Of a stretch of 62,606 bases of DNA, positions 36,283-47,399 are shown piece after piece. The position numbers were made by a program, and so were the translations under genes. How positions within the stretch are numbered: the first letter of the stretch is position 1; each line of letters opens with the position of its first letter. Origin of the DNA: Smittium mucronatum (taxonomy: Eukaryota; Kickxellomycota; Harpellomycetes; Harpellales; Legeriomycetaceae); NCBI GenBank assembly GCA_001953115.1, contig LSSL01000052.1, positions 1 to 62,606 on the forward strand, given 5' to 3'. The notes under the pieces are model-generated. The model searched no databases, had not been told where the DNA came from, and was given only the letters and a program-made list of their open reading frames with translations.

Positions 36283-37233
36283 ATGGAAGGAAAAGATTTA
36301 GAGTACAAACTGGTTTTGGTAGGTGATGGTGGTGTGGGAAAATCTGCGCTAACCATCCAATTCCTCCAAAATTACTTTGTTGAGCAATATGACCCCACAA
36401 TTGAAGGTAAATATTCCTCTTTAAGCATATAATTCAAGTAGATAAAAATTATATACGCTCACTGATGATCGATTTCAAAAAAAAAATCATAAAGATCTTA
36501 ACTATTCTGTTAATCTAATTAATTTTATTAGATCAGTACCGAAAGGAGTGTATTATTAACGGCCAAAAGATATACCTAGACATCCTTGACACTGCCGGCC
36601 AAGAGGAATACAGGTAGCTTGACATTATTATTCTAGCAGACATCTTAATATTATCATCTTTTTCTTTTTAAACCTCCTTTTCCCGGAAATTAACATAATA
36701 CTGAATCTTTGATTAGATCATTGCTGAAGCAGTACATAAAATATGGACAAGGATTCATGATTGTATTCAGCGTCACTTCAAAGTCCTCTTTTGAAGAAGC
36801 TAAACAGTTCCGCGAGCAGATATTCAATGCTAAGCACAAGAAGGCTTTTCCTATTATTTTGGTAGGGAACAAGACAGATTTGAAAAAAGATCGAGTCGTC
36901 TCTAAAGCCGGTAAGCTTTTAGTCATATTCCCATCTCTGACCCCCTTTTTTTTTCGAATACTATATAATCATGTCCTTTCTTGTTAATATTCAAGTAAAT
37001 CAATACTTTTTTTTTTCTGTGCCTTGTTGCTATTAGATGCTGCTGCGCTAGCCAAAACCTGGAAAGTTCCTTACTTTGAAACATCGGCCAAAGATCGCAT
37101 AAACGTTGACCAGAGCTTCTACGGTCTTGTGAAGGAAATCCATTGCTACAAAATCATGTCTGATAATGTCGGCGGTGATTCTGTAGTTCCTTTCAAGGAC
37201 GACCCCACTGGCAAAGACTGTTCAATAATGTGA
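36283..37233 (+). CDS. Ras-family small GTPase with CAAX box, 4 exons
   Basis: A membrane-anchored molecular switch of the Ras subfamily. Exons 36283-36406, 36532-36613, 36717-36910 and 37037-37233 join in frame (introns 125, 103 and 126 nt, GT-AG) to 198 aa. All nucleotide-binding boxes are present: P-loop GDGGVGKS (14-21), switch I/effector [15 protein letters not shown] with the catalytic Gln66, NKTD and ETSAK. The effector sequence and Gln66 argue for Ras rather than Rap or Rheb. The last four residues CSIM form a CAAX box suited to farnesylation. The hypervariable tail is short, without an upstream Cys cluster for palmitoylation or a polybasic run. The gene is divergent from YbeY and convergent with ClpP (357 bp between stops). 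Confidence 0.94.
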
Positions 37234-37475
37234 TTTAAGATCTAAACTACTCCATCATCGTAGAGAGACCCTTCACTCCGACTACTAATTCCCACACTTT
37301 TATTCCTCCCAAACCATACATTTGGCTCTTCGTTTCTACTAAGGCTATCAAGCTCAAAAAAATGTATTCTCTCAAATGGCCTTTCTCGATTACTGTTTAT
37401 TATCTCTTGCTTTTACCAATTTCATTTATCTTGTCAAAAAATTGATTTTTTAAAAAAAAAAAATGCAGAAAAGTG

Positions 37476-37481
37476 AATAAA
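37476..37481 (+). terminator. Ras gene polyadenylation signal AATAAA
   Basis: AATAAA 243 nt after the Ras stop and 110 bp before the convergent ClpP stop. The convergent gene pair shares this 357-bp gap. Confidence 0.45.
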
Positions 37482-37590
37482 TCTTATTATAGTATTATTT
37501 CTAGCAATACAAACAAAATCCACACCGATAATTTGCAACTACATCCTGATAGCTTTTTTTAAAAAAAATAAAGTCCAATTTCATTTTATG

Positions 37591-38551
37591 TTAAACTAAA
37601 CTTGATTTGGTCCTACTAGTCAAAACTTTATCGATAAGACCAAACTCCAGTGCTTCCTGTGGCGTCATGAAATTATCCCTCTCCATAGCTTTCTCAACCT
37701 CTTGTATGGTTTTTCCTGTATGACCGACATAAATATTATTGAGCCGATCTCGAGTCTTGAGTATTTCCTTCGCGTGTATCGCTATGTCAGTCGCTTGTCC
37801 CTCTGCTCCTCCGCTCGGCTGGTGTACCATTATCGTCGAGTTTGGCAACGAGTACCTCTGGCCCGGTGCTCCAGCCGCCAGCAACAGCGATCCCATTGAA
37901 CACGCCTGGCCCATACATAAAGTCGAAACTGGACTCTGTATGTACTGCATCGTGTCATAAATAGCCAGCCCTGACGTCACACTACCCCCTGGACTGTTAA
38001 TGTATAGACTTATCGGCATCTCCGGCTTCTCAGACTCTAGAAACAGCAACTGCGCTACCACCACCGACGACACTGAATCGTTTACTGGCCCAAACAGACA
38101 CACTATCCTTTCTTTAAGCAATCTAGAAAAAATATCATACGCCCTCTCCCCTCTTGACTGCCAATATATGTTTATAAGTATACATGCTTTTTTAGAAACT
38201 CTTAACCAGACTAAATAAAACAGAGCTACTAAAGAGTGCTTACGTTTTGCTCAATCACCATCGGTATCAAACTCGACATCTAAAATAGTATTTACAATTC
38301 GTTTTAGGAAACTACAGAATTGAACACAGCGCCAAAAAAAACCAACTGTAAAAAAATAAAAGAAGAATCCCAGGAAAATTTAATACTAAAAAAATGTGTT
38401 TTTTTTTGCAAATTTATACTTTACGAGCAAGCGATAATGCCAGCCCATTTTAAAAACTTACTTGAAATCCCGAGTTTGATGTGTACGATCGAATCAGCCT
38501 GTTGGCAATTTGCTTTCCAAATACATTTCTGCTTGTCAATATTCTGTTCAT
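37591..38551 (-). CDS. CLPP: Mitochondrial ATP-dependent Clp protease proteolytic subunit, 3 exons
   Basis: Serine protease subunit that forms the double heptameric ClpP chamber in the mitochondrial matrix, fed by a ClpX unfoldase. Exons (minus) 38551-38462, 38279-38244 and 38157-37591 join in frame with introns of 182 and 86 nt to 230 aa. Exon 1 encodes a matrix presequence ([20 protein letters not shown], Arg-rich, no acid). Exon 2 is only 36 nt and gives [12 protein letters not shown], and exon 3 continues with [18 protein letters not shown], the invariant ClpP N-terminal region, which confirms the splice. The catalytic triad is Ser129 (GQACSMG), His154 (MVHQPSGG) and Asp203 (MERDNFM), with the same spacing (25 and 49) as E. 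coli. The Cys before the motif Ser, where Ala is usual, is a mild variation. Confidence 0.95.
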
Positions 38552-38852
38552 CTTTCAGTAACTTTTTCGGTCCTACACTTTCTGCTTGCCAGAATATTTG
38601 TGTTAGAAATTTACTATTATCGTTTTAGGTCTTTGAGCTGGCAACTAATTAATTACTGCTGATCCTCAGCCAGCAGCTTTCTGCCTAAGAATCTTAGTTC
38701 CCTCAGAACATCCTATCATTCTCAAACCAATCCCTTACAGTCATCTCTCCAATCTATCCATTCGTCCTACAAAATTAATTTATTAAATATTACCAGCCAT
38801 TGGATAACACAATATTGTTCCTACACATAAATATCGTATGAATTCTCAAATA

Positions 38853-38858
38853 TTTATT
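38853..38858 (-). terminator. Glucosidase II gene polyadenylation signal AATAAA
   Basis: AATAAA on the minus strand about 25 nt past the glucosidase stop, 300 bp before the ClpP start, in the same orientation. Confidence 0.5.
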
Positions 38859-38880
38859 AAAGAGTAACAATAAAAGTCAT

Positions 38881-41801
38881 TTAAAATGATAAGCGAATAG
38901 ACCAATCATCAACTACAGACACTCCGGGATCTCTAACCGTGCATCGTCCCTTCCTTTTCTTAGTACATGTCACTTCTACCTCTCTGTCCTCTCCATTGTG
39001 AGTTATCACTGCTTTAGAAAAAGAATTCATCATTCCTACCACGAATACTCGCTCTATTCTAATATGCTTCACTGAGTCTCGGTATGCTTCATACAAAATG
39101 TTATCTGACCCTACAGGTCTTTCCGCTTCCTGAGATGTTAAAGTGGCATTCTTGAATGTAAATTTTCTGTATATATATCCTCCCTTTTTGTAGTTGTATG
39201 TTTCCCCGTCGTCAAGATATAATGATCCTTTGGCCCCCCCTTTAATCGAATTGAATACATTTATAGTGTATGGATCATTCTTCATAGCCTCTGACGATCT
39301 ACGATGTCTTTCCCTAGTTGGGAATATGTTTCCACCAACAACAAAAACGGGGTTATCACTAAGAGAAGCTGGATAATCCCTAGCTGTCTTACCAACAATA
39401 CTAAACTCTTCATACAAGTCGTAAAATGATTGTTGATCGGGGAAGCTAATATTTTGAATAGGAGCTTCTCCGTCTTCAGTAACTGGTGCAACCATCAATG
39501 CTGGCCCAACCATGAATTGTGATTCCATGCTGTAAATGCTTGGGAAGTCTGGAAACTCCACCCACATAGGTCTAACTATTGGCATTCCTGTGACGCTTGC
39601 TTCGTGGAACAATGTGTACCAATAAGGCAATAACCTATATCTTAAACGGATGGCTTCTCTAATAGTAGATACATAAGGCTCACCAAAGAGCCACGGCTCT
39701 CTGCGTTTAGAATCAATGTGTGCGTGGGCTCTGAAGAATGGATGCCATATTCCAAGCTGGTACCATCTGGTAAGCATCAAAGGACTTGGATTTCCAAAGA
39801 ACCCTCCAACATCAGCTCCAGAGAAATGCATACCAACTAAATTGTTAGTTAAAATCATAGACGTCGATAAACTTAAATGGCTCCACTCTGATGCATTATC
39901 TCCGGTCCAAATAGCTCCATATCTTTGACTTCCTGCAAAGTAGGCTCTAGACAATACAAATGGACGTTTAGCCACTTTTTCCCTTCTAATCAATCCTTCA
40001 GCCGTTGCTTTATGGAACAACATACCGTAAATATTGTGGACGTCCCTATGCTCAACTCCTCCATAATGAATTATATCCTTATCCATTGTTATCTCAGGCC
40101 CACTAAAAATAGCGGGTTCATTCATATCATTCCAAACAAACAGATAAGGAGTTGAGTTTTTGTAATTTTCAAGGCTGAATTGATCTGAAATCCAATCAGA
40201 CGCCTTTGGGTTAAAGTAATCGATCCAACTAGAATCACCAGGCCAGCACCAACCATTGAAATCTTTATCATCAGAGCCCTTGATGAAATATCCTTTTTCT
40301 TCTGCTTGTTTGAAAATGTAATAATCATTATCTCTTTTAATATGAGGATCAACAACGTTGACGAGTTTGCGACCGTGCTGAGCTAGAACATTTTGCATTT
40401 CAGTAGGATCGGGGTACTTGGCTATGTCCCAAGTGAAATATCTTTTGCCGTTTGTGTGCTCGATATCAAGCCATATAACATCGAAGGGGATCTTGTGTTG
40501 TTCGAATTTCTCGTTAACAGAAATAACATCCTTTTGATCCAAATAATTCCATCGACATTGGTGATATCCAATGGCGAATTCCCTAGGCTTATCCGTGGTT
40601 CCAACCAAAGAGGAATATTGTGAGAAAACATCTTTTGGGGTGGGTCCTGGAATAAGGAAAAAGTCCATAACTCCACTTTCACTAATCCAATGAGAGTTCA
40701 TAGAGTTTTTATCGGTAGTACCAACGATCTGGTTTACTATTTGAGGAATGGCAGACTTCTCTCTTGTTACATCAACCCAAGTTTCTGAAGAACTGAGCCA
40801 GAATACACCAGCAGTGCCTTTCGTAGAATGGGAAATCAAAAAGGGGATTGAGCCGTACAGGGCCATAGGACTATCATCTAAATGTTCAAAAACATCAAGA
40901 TTGTAGAGTCTATAGGGTTCACTGTACATCCCATCTTCACCTCTAATTTATAAATAAAAAGAAACAAAATTTTGTTAGTTTTATACATAAACATTAAAAG
41001 AAAGAGATACAAAGAGTAATAAAAATAATACCTGGTGGTCTTAAGACTTAAAGGAGAAGCATGAGAAGGAATCCCATACAGATTGCTGCTTCCAGGAAAG
41101 CTAATGTCAGTTCCGAAGGATTGTGGGCCTCGGGGTCTCTTGTCAGTCCATTTGTTGAACTTTTCTTCGAAAACTTGCTCTACACCATCAGAAGAATTTC
41201 CCTTTGGTTTTAAAACCTCAAAATTGAAAAAACCCAAGGAATTTATTTTAATAATAGGATCATCCTTTTCGGATAAAACTAAGGAGAAAGGCTCTTCGAC
41301 CAGCAAAAGTTTAAGATCATTTCCAGCGCTGTTCTTATTGTAGGTTATTAAATGTGAACGAACACCCTTTTGTGAAATAGATGGCTCAACCTTAAAATCT
41401 TTATAAAGACTATGCTCTAGACCTCCTTCACCATTTTTTAGGACATAATCACCAGGGCCTTGATAGCGAGGAATTTCAGAAGCCAATTCTTGGATTCTCA
41501 CTCGAACAATGCCATTCTTCAGAAAAGAAGCCTTCAATTGAAGTTTTGAATCGTCTTGTGAAGATATTATGGTGGCGGTTAAACCTTCAGGAGAAACTTC
41601 AGGGGAATCGGGCAGAATGGAATAATGGCTCTTTAAGCCCTCTTTTGAAGAGGCGGTGTCGGCAAAAGCTCTGTGAAGTTTGCAAAAGCCAGAATCATTA
41701 CAAGTTTTGAAATCTTCTTTCTTTACCGATGATACTAGAAAACAGAACGCAATACAGAAAGTAATGGAATAGCGAACAACACCAAATAAGTTTGGCTTCA
41801 T
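38881..41801 (-). CDS. GANAB: Glucosidase II catalytic alpha subunit (GH31), 2 exons
   Basis: Trims the inner two glucoses from N-glycans in the ER during the calnexin quality-control cycle. Exons (minus) 41801-41032 and 40942-38881, with one 89-nt GT-AG intron, give 943 aa (human GANAB 944). I start at the ATG at 41801: it gives a clear signal peptide (MKPNLFGVVRYSITFCIAFC...) followed by the family's mature N-terminus (FKTCNDSGFCKLHR). The frame stays open upstream to a TTG at 41951, which is not a credible start. The GH31 nucleophile is Asp529 in WNDMNEP and the acid/base Asp605 in WTGDNASEW, 76 residues apart as in the human enzyme. There is no C-terminal HDEL (it ends SIRLSF), as expected because retention comes from the beta subunit. 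Confidence 0.96.
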
Positions 41802-43859
41802 CTTTGAATGAGTTCGTTTAACAAAAGTCACAACAAAGTTTCTTATGGCTATTAGGATGTAACATATTGATATCTTATTGTTTCTTCCGTTATAGAGCCT
41901 ATCACCTATTCCCATGTAGATCTCCCGTTTCCGTGATGCCCGACAAACCAATTGGATTTACACTGACTGTTAGTCAAACTCCACGTTAAATGCCGTCGAT
42001 TTTTATACTCAATAAAATTATTTTACCTTTCTCATGACCAGTAACATTTATTTGTATTTAGATATGTGGAAAATCAACCAATTATTTGATCGATCAACTA
42101 ATAACTTTCCCTTTGGTTCTTTTATTTTGAGTTATATCCAATAGACGACAATAATCTAAATCAATTGGCTTTAGGTTTAGTGAATCATATGCCTTGAACT
42201 ACTCCCCGATCAGAAGGTCTATTTCTGGCTAAATAATAAAAACCTGTAATTTTATTTCAACATAAAATTACATTTGTTAATAGCTGACAATTTTTATAAT
42301 TATCTGATAACAAATGTTAGATTCTGGAAAATTATGTTTAACATACATGAAAATCCGAATATTTTTAAGGATATTTATTTCTTATCCATGTCTTTTGTTT
42401 TTTATGTTTTTGGTTATTTTTTTTCTTATTTGCTTTTAAAAATTTAAACAAAAAAAATATCGATAAGCATTATTATTTGAAAAAATAGCTTTTCGCGTAT
42501 AAAAACTCGAATCTCACATTTTTTAAATTTTATATAAAAATTTATGGTGAACTTTTATTTTTATATTTAAAATTAACGGATTCTTTCTCAATGAATGAAA
42601 TATATATATTTCGGATCATTTTTAATAAGTTAACTTTTTATCAGGAAAAATTGGGTAGAATTAGGGAAATTTTGATATAAAATAGTTAATTCGAGATCAA
42701 TAAAAGATCATAAAACATACAATATTAGTATCAAAGGTACTAAAAAAAATACGAAAAATACATCTATTACAATCTAAAGAAAATATTAATGGATGCTAAT
42801 CATATCAGAGATTAGATTGGTACTGCTGTTAAAAATAAAATGCTATTACTCGAAATCAAGTGCAGAAAATAGCACAATATCTAAATATTAAAGGAAATTT
42901 TTCTTGGTCTGTATGGTGATAACTTTTATTAATTAAAATTAAGCTATTTTATGAAAATTTGGATGCATCTATGCATAAAATATAAAAAATACTTTAATCT
43001 AAATTTTTGAATATAGGTATCATCAAATGATCAGCTGTGATAAAAGCATTGGCGTTTATTTTTTTAATTATTTTTCATGACTGGGCGGTATCTTATTTTA
43101 GGCTACATCTAAATAATGATTGTAATATTATTTTCTGCTTTAAATTTGCATTTTGACTCCTCTTTGAAACTTATTTTAGACTGTTATCGTGTAATTTTCG
43201 TTTGCATAGCAGAAAAAAATATAAATTCTTGCCAATAAGTATGACAGGTATCATTTGATATGATAAAAATTACTATATTTGTATATTAAATTTTCTTTTG
43301 AATAGGTTAATAAAAGGGTGATTATTTTGTATTTTTCACCTCAAATACCAAAAATAAATGGTCGTTTTTAGTAATCTTCTGAGAAATACAATCCAACGGT
43401 TCCACATATTTAATAATATTAAAAAAAAAAAAGGAAAAATAAAATTACAGTCTGAGTTGGGTGATTTTTTTTTATTCGATTGTTTTAAAAATTAAACTTA
43501 TTTTATTTTATGTAATATTTGAACCTGCAAAAAAATTCACCTTAAATTAGTAGAAGCGTATTCTTTATCATTCGCAGAATTACTTCTTTTTTGTATTTTA
43601 AAAATAATTAGCACGCTGAAGGCATATTTTAGACCTTTATCAGTTAGATGATGGTTAGTTTTCTTTTCGTAAATTTTTAACAAGTTATTTTATATTTTTC
43701 GGGGGTTTTTTTTAAATTCTTTGGTTTGTAAGTTTGTTTTATTATTATTTTTTTCTACCTAAATTTCCAGTATATTGATATCGTTGCAATATATTATATA
43801 TTTTATTGATTAATATTTTATACTTTTCTATATTGTAGTCAATTTCTAATATATTCATA
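41802..43859. other. Glucosidase upstream region grading into AT-rich desert
   Basis: The first few hundred bases hold the glucosidase leader and promoter; beyond about 42.2 kb A/T runs dominate. No gene recognised. Confidence 0.5.
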
Positions 43860-43880
43860 TTAAAACAGTTATTTTTATTC

Positions 43881-44315
43881 ATGAGCTGGTCGATTGCAAC
43901 TCTTAGCTTTATTTTTTGGCCTCAGAATTCGATTTTTTGGAGAGAGGTAGCTAAGAATAGATATGGCGATGTTTTATTATCCGTTTCCAGCGAGTTTCCT
44001 TCTCTATCTGACGACTTAAACTCATTGTAAAGCTTTACAGGAGAAAAAATTATGATATAACTAGATTTTTTTTTATTTAACCTTCTTTGAGTCACAGTAT
44101 TTACCATCCGTTAAAGTTAACCTGTTTACTTTTTACCATGGGAGCTATATAAATGCTTATCGTTTTGATTACAGGAATTAATAGTTACATCGTATATAAG
44201 CGGAACGAGGGAGAAATAACTGACCTCAAGTACCTGCTATTTGATTGCATCGGACACATCTTTGATGATGCACTGATATTTTTCCTACCTCTAATTGCAA
44301 AACTTCAGTTTTAGA
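43881..44315 (+). mobile_element. LINE C-terminal fragment of another family, decayed
   Basis: A GC-richer patch whose plus-strand reading gives FWPQNSIFWREVAKNRYGD and, after a break, RNEGEITDLKYLLFDCIGHI with a trailing FLPLIAKLQF. The spacing N-x2-E...L-L-x2-C...LPLI matches the C-terminal Cys/His region of LINE copy A (NVPETFDHILLNC...FIPAPI), though the first two Cys are lost and the sequence is otherwise different. I read it as the C-terminal end of a different LINE family. A stop and a frame change separate the two parts. Confidence 0.4.
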
Positions 44316-47300
44316 GTGAGTATTTATCCCTGTGTAATTATATAAGGAATAAGCTTCTGAAAATATAAAAATGTAAATTTTTCAATATAATGATCGTGAT
44401 ATTGGGGAGAAAATAAAAAAAAACCAACTCTTTGAGAAAAAAAACGGACTGATTTGAACTACACCCTGTTTTAGAACCATCAAAAAGATTCTCATCAGAA
44501 ACATTTATAGAAAAAAAAAGAGAAATTCTCCAGATAATATTTAAATAGCTTTTTTAAAATAATTATCTAAATAGCATAGTCATAAAAATATAAATAAAAG
44601 AATAAAGAAATTCCACTGAGTTAAATATACAAAATAAAAATTTCATCTTTTATTGCATTTTTTTATACATTATTTTACATTTTGATCAAAGGATTAACGT
44701 AATAAATAATAAATTAACCAGTCCATTAAATTTTTTTTGGCTTTTTATTAAAATCATCTTGTAATTATTATTATACGTTAATTCGAAACAGCTTTCAAAT
44801 ATTATTTTCATTTAATTTCTTTATGGATTAATACATTAATTAATAGAACCAAAAAAAATAAACAATCTAATTTTGGTGAAATACTATTGGATTTTTTTTT
44901 CTAAATATGTATTAGTCTCGATGAAAGATTAAAATGTTATTATTTTCGAGATCAGACACTTCTCTACTGTTTTTTTTATTTTTTTAAATTAAGAAATGCT
45001 AAACTAAGATATTGAATAAAGCTATAGGTGAACCATACTGGATTTTTAAAAAAAATATTGGAAAATTATGTATAATTATTTCACGATTTAATTATTATTT
45101 TTTATTATATTAACCCTGGTACACTTAATTATATATCAAAACTTATTATTATTAAAAAAAATCCTAAAAATAATATCCCATTCGTAACACTTCCCAAATT
45201 TAAGACAAAATATAAAAGATAAACCCATTTTAAAAACACTTCAGTTTAAATATAAAGTCACCATTACCATTTTTTATTTTTCACAACTGTATATTTCCCT
45301 AGTATTTTCATTTTTTATCATTCAAAAAACCTATTTTTGATAGCTTTATAAATTTCTGGTCGAAAAAATACGGTAATTTTTTAAAATATGGACTTATAAA
45401 CGTAATTAATACAACCATTAAGAAGAAAAGAGTTAATTTTAAAGCTTAAATACTATTGGAAATGTTTTTTCAATTTTTAATAAAGAAGAGTAAATTCACA
45501 CAATTAATTTTGAAAAAAATCTTTAAAATCTCATAAAATTTTGTTTGCAAGTGTTTAACTGAAATAAGATCATTTTTATAAATTTCAGGGGCTCTATTTC
45601 TACTAAAGTCATAATTTTAAATTTCTAAATGTTCTATCTGTCCATTATTATAGTATAAAGGTGATAAAAAATTTAAATTATGATTTTTTTGATAAAGGAA
45701 TGATGCAAGGTTTATTTCAGTTTTAGATACGTTTTATAAAAATCGTATTTATTTAGGAATTATTAATAAACAACCTTTTTATTTATTTATTTATTTATTA
45801 TTATTATCTAGGATACCTAAAAAAATTCAGTTATTTAAAAATAGAGAAAATAAAAATTATTAATTATATTTCTAATAATAACTTTGTATGATAAATATGA
45901 ACTGGCAATTTTCTTGAGAAATTATCAGTTTTATAACTTTTTTCTTATGTATTAAATTTTTTTTACTATTTTACATTATTAGAAATAATCTTAAATTTTA
46001 ATATGTATTTTTGAAATATTCATGACAATGTCAAATATAAAGAGTCTATTATTAAAAATTAAGATGGTTTTTTAGGATATGTTACCAAAAAGGATTACAT
46101 AATTTCAAATATCCATACAGAAGAACCATACCATTTTTAATCTTAAAAGTTAAAACTAGCTATTAAACTAAGTATAAAAACTTACATATGTAAATATAGG
46201 CATTTATATTCGAAATAGGTATCTATTTTACCATTTAATCAGCCTAAATTTTGTATATAAATTATATGGTTCCATTAATCTAAATTTATATGTAAATAAG
46301 AGTTTATAATTTGCTTATATCATCTGGGGCTCCAAAAATATTTCTTAAAAAACTATTAAATGTGGAAATGAAGATAAAAATTAAAAATTTCTCATATTAT
46401 TAAGTTAAAAATGCTCGAATTACCTGATTTAATCTAAATTTTTCTTGAAATAAAGTACTATTATGTTATTGGATATATTAAATCAAAAAATCATACCAAA
46501 ATTAATAGATAAATAAATTTAAACAAGCATTATTTGAATGGAGTCAAAACTTCTTAGCCAGTTTCTAATAGTTAAGATCAAAGTTTTTAGATGTTGAAAT
46601 TTCTGTTTCTATTGTAAATTAAAGATTGTAAGCTTAATTGAAAGATAAATTCAATTTAAATGATAAAGATCTGAATTTATAGCAAAAAATAAATTATATA
46701 GCCGATGATACCTCAGTAAAATTTGTAATTTATTTATTTCGAATATTTATTTTTAAATATTGTTAAAACATCAATTCCAGATATAGTTGAGTTCTATTAA
46801 AGCTAATATTTTAAAAAAAAGTTCGAAAATAATATGAATTTGACAAAAAATCTGAATAATCGATTCCAGACTCTGAATATTTTATTTTTTTCATAAAAGA
46901 GCTTTTTTTCTTTCTCTAAAAGATCTTTTTTTGGTTTTTTCGGAAATAGATCTGTATTTCAAATTAATTCAGATTCGTTTTTGTTTTACCTGTAATTCGA
47001 TTTCTCCTTCTCTTTTTTTAAGGTATCTATATCCTTTATTCTGATTAAATTATAAACTTTGATGACATTCATTCTTAGAGGATATCATTTATGCTCATAA
47101 TTGTTAATTTTACTTATATGTTTGAGATAATATCTATTTTATCTAATGAGCTTCTGAATTTATCTCTTGTCACCTTAAAATAGTTTTTTAATTTTTCAAA
47201 AATAATTTCATCAATCATATTTTTTTTTGATTTTTTGAATGCTGAAGGCTGATAAGGAGATAATTTCTATGGTTCAGAGAGAACTTTAATATTTTAATAG

Positions 47301-47399
47301 TTAGTTTTTATCGTTTGAAATATTTTCAATATACAAATGATAGTTTTTATTGGTTATTAATACTCCGAATTTTCCCTCAAGTCCGATGTTACCTTTATA
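44316..47399. other. AT-rich desert, no gene recognised
   Basis: About 3 kb of AT-rich sequence without open frames of note. A TTTA repeat sits near 45779-45797. Confidence 0.5.

Noticed and set aside
36283..37233. Rheb or Rap identity for the small GTPase
   Set aside because: The P-loop lacks Rheb's Arg, and the catalytic Gln in DTAGQEEY excludes Rap; the YDPTIED effector fits Ras.
37702..38218. Plus-strand open frames opposite ClpP
   Set aside because: Antisense shadows of a conserved catalytic exon.
40878..41951. Longer glucosidase start at 41951
   Set aside because: It is a TTG, and using it would bury the signal peptide behind 50 extra residues; the ATG at 41801 gives a standard ER signal.
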